64,000 bases of DNA from Plecoglossus altivelis. Its lineage: Eukaryota; Chordata; Actinopteri; Osmeriformes; Plecoglossidae. The position numbers and the translations under genes were made by a program. The stretch spans positions 7,288,789 to 7,352,788 of the forward strand of contig BROE01000011.1 of NCBI GenBank assembly GCA_036571765.1, in the 5' to 3' direction. This document shows positions 13,286-23,455 of this stretch, piece by piece. Position 1 is the stretch's first letter; each line of letters opens with the position of its first letter. The notes beneath the pieces were generated by a model that searched no databases, had not been told where the DNA came from, and saw only the letters and a list, made by a program, of their open reading frames with translations.

Positions 13286-14462
13286 GCTGTGGGCTCTCTA
13301 GATAACGGCCCCAGTGGGCCTATATATCGATCACCTTGACAGACACACCCGGGCACACACACAAAAACACACACTCACACAAAAACACACACACAAAAAA
13401 CACACACACAAAAACAGACCTGATGTGGATCTCCAGGCCGTCTGGGTGAAGGTTCCAGAGGGGTTTGTCAGGATGTGTCTGTGATGGTTCAGACCTCCTG
13501 ACTTGCAGCAGAGGCATGGTCCTGTATCATGCAGGACTGGCTGCTCTGACCCATCTCTCTCTGGAACTGTCTCTCTGGATCTCTGTGTATCTCTCTGGAT
13601 CTCTGTGTCTCTCTGGATCTTTGTGGATCACATTGTGGATCTCTATCTCTGGATCTCTTGGGCCCAAAATCTGTATGTCTGTCTCTATCTTTGTCTGTCT
13701 CTCATTATCTCTCTCTCTCTCTCTTTATGGCATGCCACTTAAGACGCAGAGAGACATGCCAGGGCACACACACATACACACACTAGAGTTCTGTCTCACA
13801 CTTTCACTGTCGTTTTGGACTGTTTTAGCATTCGAGTCGCTTTTGCAAAGTGTGTGTGTGTGTGCCTCTATCATTAGCATGTTTTGACAGGTCGCTGTGT
13901 TCTAGGGCTGGGGTGGCACGGCCAGATGACTGGTTGCGTCACAGCAAGTGCTCTGGGATATTTCTGTCTGTTCCCTTTTAATTCTGTCCATCTCTCTCTT
14001 CAATCGCTCTATCTCACTCTCTCCTCTTGCTTTGTCTCTCTGTCTTTCTCTTCTCCCCCTTTCCCCCTTTCCCTCTTTCTCCTCTCTCTCCTTATCTCTC
14101 TCCTCTCTAGTTCCCTCTCTTTCTCTCTCCTCATACCCCTTCTGTCACTCCCTTTTCCCCTCCTTCTCTCTCCTTCTCTCTTCTCTGTCTGCTCTCACTG
14201 CCTGCTCAGCTCTTTCACCAGAACATGAGCAGACTCCCCATGAATAATTGACTGGGATGTGTGTGTTCTCTGACTGTACAGTAGAGGACAGTTTGGAATC
14301 TACATTCTTGAGTGCTCAGGTCAATGTTCGTACAGTTCTCATGTTGCAGCATTGGTCTCTCTAACTTCAGTAGTAGTGTACACACACAAGCACTACGATG
14401 CTGTCTTAGACAACTTCTAGCAAGTCTTACAGCAGAAATAATGTCTCTCAAACCTGTTATTT

Positions 14463-14733
14463 CCTGTCTGTCTGTCTGTCTGTCCGTCTGTCTCTCTCTC
14501 TTTGTCTCTCTCTGTCTCTCTCTCTGTGTCTGTCTGTCTCTCTCTATCTCTGTGTCTCTATCTCTCTGTCTGTCTCTCTCGCTCTCCGTCTCTCTGTGTA
14601 TCTCTCTCTCTCTCTCTGTCTGTCTGTCTGTCTGTCTCTCTCTGTCTCTCTCTCTCTCTGTCTGTCTGTCTGTCTGTCTGTCTTTCTCTCTGTCTCTCTC
14701 TCTCTCTCTGTCTCTCTCTCTCTCTCTCCCTCA
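14463..14733. repeat. CT/CTGT simple repeat
   Basis: Mixed (TCTG)n and (TC)n blocks, with (TCTG) runs at 14466-14492, 14620-14636 and 14660-14682. Confidence 0.93.
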
Positions 14734-14803
14734 CACACATTCTCCCTTTGGGAAGCAGCTGCCCAAAAGTACCACTTTTCCGTAGCTTGATAACCTTGTT
14801 GAA

Positions 14804-14875
14804 CTAGCAGCGATCGATACCACCCGTACGCCTGGTGTGCTTAGTAATACACCAGGCTGGTCTAATCGCTGCCAG
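14804..14875. other. Two-tier hairpin in unique sequence
   Basis: Outer arms GCAGCGAT (14807-14814) and ATCGCTGC (14865-14872) are perfectly complementary. Two more pairs lie beyond one mismatch. Inner arms CCTGGTGT (14831-14838) and ACACCAGG (14849-14856) are also perfect and enclose a 10-base loop. A 16/8-base internal loop separates the two stems. The function is unknown. Confidence 0.6.
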
Positions 14876-15241
14876 ACCTCTGACAGTTACACCCCGCCCC
14901 CTCCCCCCCCCACCCCCAACCCCCCCATGAGGACTGCAACTGCTTTTTAATGAAGTCTTTCTCTCCTCTAAGCAGCCTTCCGCTGGCTCCGAGCGATGGA
15001 GGGATCATGGAGGAAGGAGCGTCAGCCATCAGGAAGAGCTGGGAGGGAGACGGGAGGGGGACGGAGGGAGGGAGGGGAAGAGGGAGGGAGGTAGGCAGGG
15101 GGAGAGGGAGGGAGGTAGAGGTGAAGGGAGAGATGGGTATGGTGCTTCAGGGGGTAGATAGATCGATATGCCCGTCCTCCCACACAGCCAAAGAACGCCA
15201 GTGTAGTGTGTGAAGCCGCTGACCTGGGTTGTCTCTCAGCT

Positions 15242-15275
<34 letters not shown>

Positions 15276-15929
15276 ATTGTTGTGCATAGTTTGAAAAAGT
15301 GAGAAGTTTGTGTTTGACTTTGACAAGCCTTCTGTGGTATCGTTGTTGAACAGTTCCATACTGTTTGGGGCTTTGAGTCTGTCTCAGAAAATGAAAGGAT
15401 TGACAGCAGCAAACAGTCTGGATTCTGAAATAACTTCTGTTCCAAATGCGTCTGTGTACATTTGCGTGTGCCTCTGTGTGAGTGTGTAGGTACACACATG
15501 TCTGTGGAACCTGGTAATTTGGGCTTTAGTGTGTGACAACCCTCCTTCCTGTGTTCAGTTTTCCTGGTGTGTCACAAGCCAGTCTGATGACTCTGTGAAT
15601 AGACTCCTCAAGTCTGGATTCCTTCTGCTCTGAAAGGCCTTTAGTGACTCACCACCTACACCCCTCATTGCTCTGCCCTCTTACCTATAGCAACCCTCCA
15701 CCCTTCCCCCATCTCTCCCTAGGGGGAAGTGAATGTTCTGGCCAGGACGCTAGCTGGGTCCATTCTGACCATTCACCCAGGACTAGAAATCCTGTGTGTC
15801 TCAGTGGGAAAACCTTTACAGGTTAACAGAGGTTTGTTTCTACCTCTCTGTCATACTCTGTCATACTCACGTCACTCCATCCCCACTTCATCCTCCCTCC
15901 CTCCCTTCCCGCTTCTGTCTTTCTTTTTC

Positions 15930-16013
15930 TCTCTTTCTGTCTCTCTCCCTTCGTGTCTCTCTCTCCATGTCTCTCTCTCCGTGTCTCTTTCTCTCTCTCT
16001 CACTCTCTTTCTC

Positions 16014-16050
<37 letters not shown>

Positions 16051-16145
16051 ATCTCTCTCTCGTTGTCTCTCTCTCTGGGTCTCTTTCTCGGTGTCTCTCT
16101 CTCTTTGTCTCTCTCGGTGTCTCTCTCTCGTTGTCTCTCTCCCTA
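15930..16145. repeat. CT-rich simple repeat
   Basis: (TC)n with periodic GTGTC and GGTC interruptions (TCTCGGTGTCTCTCTC-type units). Confidence 0.93.
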
Positions 16146-17460
16146 CCTCCCTCCTCTGCTGTGTTTTGCTTTAATTCTTTCCACGTCTTCTCAGAATATC
16201 CTTTTTTGCTCTCCCTCTTTTTTCTTTCTGCAGTCCTTCCTTTTCTTTTCCCTCTCTACTTTTCCCTTGTTCCTAATCGCTTGACTTCCCTCCTCCGATG
16301 CCATCTTGTGTGTCTTAATTAAACTGTGAATGGGTCTCCGTCGTGGAGGAGAGCAAGAAATGAGGGATGAAATGAATGAAAGAAGAGTCTGTTAATTACA
16401 CAACAAGGTCAGCTAAGTTTTACCTTCACAGCTTAATTGCGGACCTTGATTGGGCTCTGGGCCTCATTTTTTATTCAAACAGCAGGCTGACAAATGACGT
16501 TAATTGTCTTTGCGTGCACGTATGTGTGTGCGTGTGTGTGTGCAGGCCCTCAGGGAATGTACTTTTCTGCTCAAGAAGAGACCCTGGATTCAGAGCCAGG
16601 GTCATCCATCTCTGTGTTCAATTCCACCCCCCCTCCCCCCCTTCTCCCCATCCCCCTTACCCCACCCCCTCTCCGCACCCCCCCTCTCCACGCCCCTCTC
16701 CCCACCCCCCTCTACCCCTCCCCCTCTCCCCTGCCTCCCTCCTTCCCTTCCCTCACGCGTAGATGGTATGATCCCTACCCCCCGAAATCACTTGAGGACT
16801 TTACGCTCCAACCTGCCCCTGCTTGCTTTACCCATGTCTTTGGCTCTGTTCATCACCGTGTATTGACCGTGTACTGGCATTTCAGTTTGACCTCTGTGAT
16901 GAGGAATGGTCCCCTGGGTTGACCTTGTGACCCCATGTCCCACAGGTCAGCCAGTAAGGTCGGAGGTCAGCCAGTGGTGAGAGGTTAGGAAGCCCTGACC
17001 ATATTGTGTGACCTGCTGGAGACACTGATCTGATAAACACAGGAATACACCTGCATACATACTGTACACGCACAAACACACACACACACACTTTGTCTTT
17101 CTCTCCCCATCTCTCTCCTCTATCCTCTCATAGACATGCCCACACCTGCCCCCCACACACACTGGATCTCTTTCTCCATCTCACCCACACACACACACAC
17201 ATGCACGCACACATTCTGTTCCCTCGCTCTTTCTCTCTCTTACAGTCCTGCTCTAAATGACTTATTCACGCTTCTCTCCCTCTCAGCTCCTGAGCTCTGA
17301 TAATCCTTGACCTTGTCCGTATCGATCTTCCATAAAGACGACATGGGCTCTCTCTCTTTCCCTCACTGTACTTTCTCTCCTCTCCTCTCGTTCGGTCTCC
17401 CTCTCTTATCTAAGAGAAATCGCTTTCTGTTCACAGCACACCTTGGTTACACCTCTCACA

Positions 17461-17504
<44 letters not shown>

Positions 17505-17615
17505 GCTCCAACATCCCTGTGGTCCTAGTCCCACCATCCTCCTCTCCCCCAGCCTGATTAACATGTCATCAGCATATATTGTTGTACATGTCACACATCT
17601 TAGGCATTTACACAC

Positions 17616-17791
17616 TTTAGTAAACACTTGAGAGGCTTCAAACATTGAGGTGTGGTGGCACACAACAGTCAGCCTAGATGAGGGCTCCCCCTTACCCCCC
17701 CCCTTTAGTAAACACTTGAGAGGCTTCAAACATTGAGGTGTGGTGGCACACAACAGTCAGCCTAGATGAAAGGGTCCCCCTTAACCCCCCC
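17616..17791. repeat. 88-bp tandem duplication
   Basis: The unit starting tttagtaaacacttgagagg occurs at 17616-17703 and again at 17704-17791. The copies are near-identical until a short variable C-rich end. Confidence 0.92.
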
Positions 17792-18080
17792 CCCTCCCTC
17801 CCCCCTCCTCCCTCCCTCTCCGCCTCCCTCTCCCCTCCCCACCAGGCTTCACACGGCCACGACACGTCTCAACACACAGGAGCAGGGCGGGCTGGGCTCA
17901 TCACCATTACAAATCAAGAGAGATGGAGTGTCACTTAAAACAAGCTGGTGTGCATAACCTTGTACGACGTAACAAATCGATATCAGCCCAGCCAAGACGT
18001 CTTCAATCTCAATATCAAGAGTGAATCACATTTTAGCTAACGTGTGACAGGGAGACTCTGATAGGCTGCCTGGCAGGCAT

Positions 18081-18118
<38 letters not shown>

Positions 18119-18354
18119 TTCCACGGTCAAAAATGCATTTCACATTGAATTTCATTTGGAATACGCTCCAGCTGAAATTGCATTGCCGTTTATATGTAAA
18201 CTCCTGTGTGGTTACCATGCAAATCTGTACACACACACTCAAAGTTGGATAATGTCTTGGAAATAGCTCTCTCTCTCTGTCTCCCTTTCTCCCTCACCTT
18301 CTTTTTATGCCCCTCCAGTGTCTGGTGCAGATGATCATGGATTGAGCTCTAAGG

Positions 18355-18388
<34 letters not shown>

Positions 18389-18658
18389 ACGTGTGTGTGT
18401 GTGTGTGTGTGTGTGTGCGCATGCGCGTGCGTGTGTGTTCACGTTCATGTGAGGAGGATATGGCCTGCTTGTGGACAGGAACAAATGACCATGTAGTTGG
18501 GTTAAATGGAAGTCATCCATCAGAGAGACGGCACACAAACAGCCTGGAGAGCAGCCCCGCCTCTGGGCCAGGGGTGATGATGTCATAGCACAGGGACGAC
18601 CAGAGCAGGCAGGTTGGCAACATGGAGAGGAAGGAGATACTTAAACCTTGTGTCCGCC

Positions 18659-18707
<49 letters not shown>

Positions 18708-19160
18708 TGTGTGTGTGTGTGTGTCCTGTGTCTGAGGCATGGAAGCTAAGAGGGACTGGGTCAGGATGATGTGTGAAACATCCGTTGGGTTCTGCGGTCT
18801 AGAAGCTGAAGGAACTTCTGTTTGTGACCCAGTGGGATGTAGAGAACATGGGGACTGGGGCTGGTGCAGAGACTCTGAGACCAGGGCTCAACCCTGATCT
18901 GGTTACAAATCCCTCCAACCATTGACCTAGAAATCTCATTTTAGAGCAGGGAGCATTATATTATGTTATATTGTTATTACATGTAATATTAGAGCTGTCA
19001 TCCATGGGTTTGGTAATTATGTTTTATGGGTTCTCCGTTATGTAGGTCAGAATTCTGTGTCAGGTTTAGTGTTATTAAATGCACCTGTGTGCCATCGTTT
19101 CTGTGTGTGCCAGTGATGCTCGGCCATGTCCACTCTCATTGAGAGATGTTCTGTTTAAAG
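17792..19160. other. Non-coding DNA with GT/CA arrays
   Basis: CA run at 18084-18116, GT/CGTACG arrays at 18357-18440 and 18659-18724, and unique sequence elsewhere. An AT-rich stretch lies at 18950-19080. No exon was recognised. Confidence 0.75.
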
Positions 19161-19162
19161 TC

Positions 19163-19385
19163 AAACAGGAAGTCAGATATGTTCTGTAGTAATCAAACAG
19201 GGAGTCAGATATGTACTGTAGTAATCAAACAGGGAGTCAGATATGTACTGTTGGAAGTCAGACATGTACTGTAGGAAATCGAACAGGAAATTAGACACAT
19301 ACTGTTGGAAGTCAAACAATGTCAGGCACCAACTAGAGCAGGTTAAAAAAGAAGTCAGAAATGTATTGTAGGAAGTCAAAGATGA
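19163..19385. repeat. 32-bp minisatellite, decaying
   Basis: The unit caaacagggagtcagatatg plus tactgtagtaat is repeated in tandem and becomes more divergent towards 19385. Confidence 0.9.
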
Positions 19386-19600
19386 AGATCATCTATTTGA
19401 GTTTCCCCCTTAAAGTCCAGCATCTAGTCCTCCCTTCCTTCTTCCCTTCCCTTTCCCCCTCCCATTCCTCATCTCTACCACCCCTCTCTTCCATCCGTCC
19501 ATCCTGCTGAATCCTTTGCAATCCTTACAGACCTCTAAAGCAGTTTGCTATTAATGAAGATTTATTGTGTTGGCTGGCCTGACACTCCTGCATTAACATG

Positions 19601-19935
19601 AGGGACATGAGGGAGGCTGGGAGACAGTGAGCCTGAGAGACAGTGAGGCTGGGAGACAGTGAGGCTGGGAGACAGTGAGCCTGAGAGACAGTGAGGCTGG
19701 GAGACAGTGAGGCTGGGAGACAGTGAGGCTAAGGGACAGTGAGCCTGAAAGACAGTGAGGTTGGGAGACAGTGAGGCTTTGAGATAGTGAGGCTGGAAGA
19801 TAGTGAGGCTAAGAGAGTGAGGTTGGGAGACAGTGAGGCTGGGAGACAGTGAGGCTTTGAGATAGTGAGGCTGGAAGATAGTGAGGCTAAGAGAGTGAGG
19901 TTTGGAGACAGTGAGGCTGGGAGACAGTGATCTGA
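19601..19935. repeat. 16-bp minisatellite
   Basis: About 20 copies of gagacagtgaggctgg with single-base variants. A higher-order unit of several copies is itself duplicated (about 19745-19812 and 19825-19885). Confidence 0.94.
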
Positions 19936-20249
19936 GTACGGGGCCGTAAATGATCAATTTACCCCATATCTAATCCGTGACTTGGAAATACAACTAAGTA
20001 AAATTACTGCATAAATGAATTATGAACGAAAAAAAGAGGAAAAGGTTAGTGTACTTTGTAATGTGTGTGTGTGTGTGTGTGTGTGTGCATGTGTGTGTGT
20101 GCAAAGCAAAGCTCTTTTGGTCTTATTAATATTCATTAATACGTCCTGTCAGAAAGGCACAGAAACAATTCATTGCTTGCATTTACTGTATTAAGTGGTT
20201 CATGATTTATTAATGAGCATGAGTGAAGAGAGAGTGGAGGAAGTAGAAG

Positions 20250-20480
20250 AAATAACAGAGAGAGAGAGAGAGAGAGAGAAGGAGAGAGAGGGAGGGAGAT
20301 AGGAAAAGAGGGAGAGAGAGAGAGGGAGGGAGAGGGAGAGAAAGAGGAAAGTAGAGTGAGAGAGGGATGGTGTAAAAAAGAGAGAGAAGGAGATAGTGTA
20401 AAAAGGAGAGAGGATCAAAGATAGAAATGGGATGAGATGCAGAAAGGGGGACAGAGAGAAAGAGAGAGGAAGGGAAAGAG
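20250..20480. repeat. GA-rich simple repeat
   Basis: Purine tract of gagagagggaggg type units. Confidence 0.93.
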
Positions 20481-21239
20481 AGATGGATGCACACTAATCC
20501 AACAAAGTGAAAGCATAGAGAAGTGATGTGGTGTTCCTGAGGCCAGAGCTAACAAGCATCAATAGGAACCATCTTTACTCATCATTTCATTGTTCCTGTT
20601 AGCCACAACCAGAGATTCTAGTCTGCCTCTTCAAACAAGTGCTGCATCACTGTCTCAGCCACAGACTCGACTATAATGAGGATTTTGTACAAGACACCAC
20701 ATTCACATTGTGTGTGATGGGGATTGTGTTTTCCAGGACCAGACAGTGCTGTCTGTGAACGGTGGAACACAACACACTCAATATGACCCTGGCTCACAGG
20801 CTCTCTCTCTGTCTCTCTATCTCTCTCTCTACTGTCTTTCTCTGTCTCTCCTCTTTGTCTCTCTCTCCACTGTCTTTCTCTGTTTCTGTCTCCTGTCTTT
20901 GTCTCTTGCTCCTCCTTCTGTCTCCCGTTCCTCTCTGTCTCCTCTGTCTCTTGCTCCTCTCTGTCTCCTTCTCTTGCTCCATCTCTCCTCACCTCTCTTT
21001 ATATTTATCTTAGATTCCTTTCAGTGTTAGCAGCTAGCCTGTGGCCATGTCTACTCTCTTCCTACCCTGTCTGTGTCCTGTCTGTCGGCTAACTCGTCTG
21101 GCACTGGCTAGCACTGGCTATCTCTGCTGGTACACCTTGAGGAGGCATGAGTGTGTGTGTGTCACCATGTCTTGTTTAATCAAAGCACTCACACAGCCGC
21201 CAGGACAAATTGATTAGTTGGGTTGCCAGCTGTCCTGGC

Positions 21240-21490
21240 AAAGCTTTCCTCTCTCCTTCTCTCTTCTCCCCCTCCCTCTCCCTATCCCTCTTTCTCTCCC
21301 TCTCTCTTCTCACTCTCCCTCTTTCTGTCCATCTCTTCTCCCTCTTTCTCTCCCTCTCTCTTCTCCCTCTCCCTCTTTCTCTCCATCTCTTCTCCCTCTT
21401 TCTCTCCTTCTCTCTTCTCCCTCCCCCTCTTTCTCTCAATCTCTTCTCCCTCTCCCTCTCCCTCTTTCTCTCATTCTCTCCTCCTCCACA
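21240..21490. repeat. CT-rich minisatellite
   Basis: Units of about 40 bases of ctccctctttctctccctct and tcttct type repeated several times. Confidence 0.92.
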
Positions 21491-21633
21491 CCCTATATCT
21501 GTCTGTTCAATGTGGTATTGAGGGAAAAAGAGAGATAATGCATTGGATTTGCATTGTAAATTGTGCATTTTCTCTACTATCTTCTACTGTTGCTGCTGCT
21601 GGTTTGCTTATATGGAGGTGGTGGTGGCTCCCA

Positions 21634-21635
<2 letters not shown>

Positions 21636-21686
<51 letters not shown>

Positions 21687-21718
21687 AACACACACACACA
21701 CACACACACATCCATACA
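21636..21718. repeat. CA microsatellite
   Basis: (CA)n of about 80 bases interrupted once by tacaaa. Confidence 0.96.
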
Positions 21719-22699
21719 GAGACACCACTGACAAAGGACAAGCTGTGTATTATTCAGGTAGCACATATCACAGACAGCCCTCTAGTCAGTCAACATATAC
21801 AGGGTGAAAGAAAGAGTTTCCTCCCAAACAGAGCCACCTAGTCAACACTGAAGTCTCTTAGAGAGATTTAGATCTGAGAACGTTTAGTTACCCAGTCACG
21901 TAATGTGCCTCGATTTGCTCCCATTCAGAAGCCATAGTTGTGGTGCTGTGACTGAAAGCTCTCCCACACAACATAGTGATCCACTTCAGAGAGACGCTCT
22001 GCGCTTGGCTGGGCTGTAGCCACGCGGCGCTCTCCTCAAAGCAGACGCTCCTGTGGGTGTGTGTGTGGGTGTGTGTGTGTGTGTAATGACAGACATTAGA
22101 CAGTCGATTACCAGGTTCTTACAGTCTTCTCCGCTGTGCCATACACACTCCCGCTCTCGCTCTTCTCTGCCCGCTGCATCTGAAAGGGCCACTAATCGCT
22201 CTGAGTCTGTGACTGTGTGTGTGTGTGTTTGTCTGTATCTGTGTATGTGTAGTGTTTGTTTGTGAAGACATGAGAGTGAGCGCACAATTTTCAGGGATGT
22301 GTAGCAATTTTGTCGGTCTGTGTGCATTAACATTTTGCGTGCGATGGGAGAAGGGGCGTGTGTGTGTGAGAGTGTGTGTGTATGTGTGTGGCTAATGCTG
22401 GAATGCTGTTAGTAGGGTCTGGCAGCAAAGAAATGGGAGAAGCAGCAGCAATGAGGCTGGCTGATTTCACACCCATTACCTCTCTGAGCCGAACACAGGC
22501 TCACCAAACACCAGGCCAAACAGCCTGCTCAGGTCCTTGTATGTGTGTGTGTGTGTGTTTATCCATCAGCCAAACTCAGTTCAGTGGTTTGTATGCGTGT
22601 GTGTGCAATGCCCACAGTTCCTGTATGGGTGTGTTAAGTATGAGTGTTGTAATCTAATGTGGTGTATCTCTCTCTCCTTGTCCTCCCTCCTCTGTCCAG

Positions 22700-22855
22700 C
22701 CTGCCCTCCTGGTTCCTACAAGATGTCATCCAGACAGCAGGAGTGTTTTCCCTGCCCGGCCAACAGCGTTGCAGAGGATGAGGGCTCTGTGGTGTGTGTG
22801 TGTGAGGAGGATCACTTTAGGACCCCGCTGGATAACCCCTCCGCCCCCTGCACAC
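22700..22855 (+). CDS. epha10: epha10 exon: cysteine-rich (EGF-like) segment
   Basis: This 156-bp exon starts after tctgtccag and ends before gtaagt. It encodes CPPGSYKMSSRQQECFPCPA and continues to APCT, with the regular Cys spacing of the Eph cysteine-rich region that follows the ligand-binding domain. Start and end phases are both 1. It is the first epha10 exon recognisable in the window. The length equals the usual Eph exon at this position, as I recall it. Confidence 0.93.
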
Positions 22856-23220
22856 GTAAGTGGCAAAGACCCCCCCACACACACACATACACACACACCC
22901 AACACCAAACATCAGCTGTCCAGTGTTTGTGCAGGAATCATTGCTGTGTTTATGAGTCTGTAATGTGAACCTTAATTATAATATTGATTGCCAGCGCTCT
23001 GACCTGGCCAGGACTGTGACAATGTTTATTGCTGTTTAATTATCGCATTAATTAACACATTGATCCAGTAATTATCATCATGATTTTATTGGAGGGGGAG
23101 ATGGTGAAGGGGAGGATGAGATGGCGAGATAGAGTGTAGCTAGAGGAGTTGAGTTTGAGGAATGCTATAAGTTGAGACAGAGGGAGACCAGAAAGAACCT
23201 TGAGAGAGGGAAACTGAAAT

Positions 23221-23254
<34 letters not shown>

Positions 23255-23297
23255 TAGAGAGAGAGACAGAGAGAGAGAGAGATAGAGAGAGAGAGAT

Positions 23298-23342
<45 letters not shown>

Positions 23343-23391
23343 GACAGAGAGAGACAGAGAGAGACAGAGAGAGACAGAGAGAGACAGAGAC

Positions 23392-23455
<64 letters not shown>

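Larger units (their letters stand above)
12513..17615. other. Non-coding DNA with simple repeats and two unique islands
   Basis: Contains G-rich sequence (12690-12900), a 22-bp CA repeat (13165-13285), CT blocks (13990-14200, 14463-14733, 15930-16145), a hairpin (14804-14875), a C run (14895-14927), GT runs (15245-15273, 17463-17503), AT-rich unique sequence (16315-16505) and a C-rich block (16626-16745). No exon was recognised. Confidence 0.75.
19936..22699. other. Non-coding DNA preceding the first recognised epha10 exon
   Basis: AT-rich unique sequence (19940-20040, 20110-20230), a GT run (20062-20100), GA (20250-20480), CT (20805-21010, 21240-21490), a long CA run (21636-21718) and GT patches (22050-22085, 22214-22255, 22535-22560). 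A CT-rich tract precedes the acceptor. It probably lies in a large epha10 intron, since the ligand-binding exon must lie further 5'. Confidence 0.7.

Noticed and set aside
14804..14875. tRNA or standard microRNA gene
   Set aside because: No tRNA box motifs or CCA-like arm layout; the large asymmetric internal loop does not suit a microRNA precursor.
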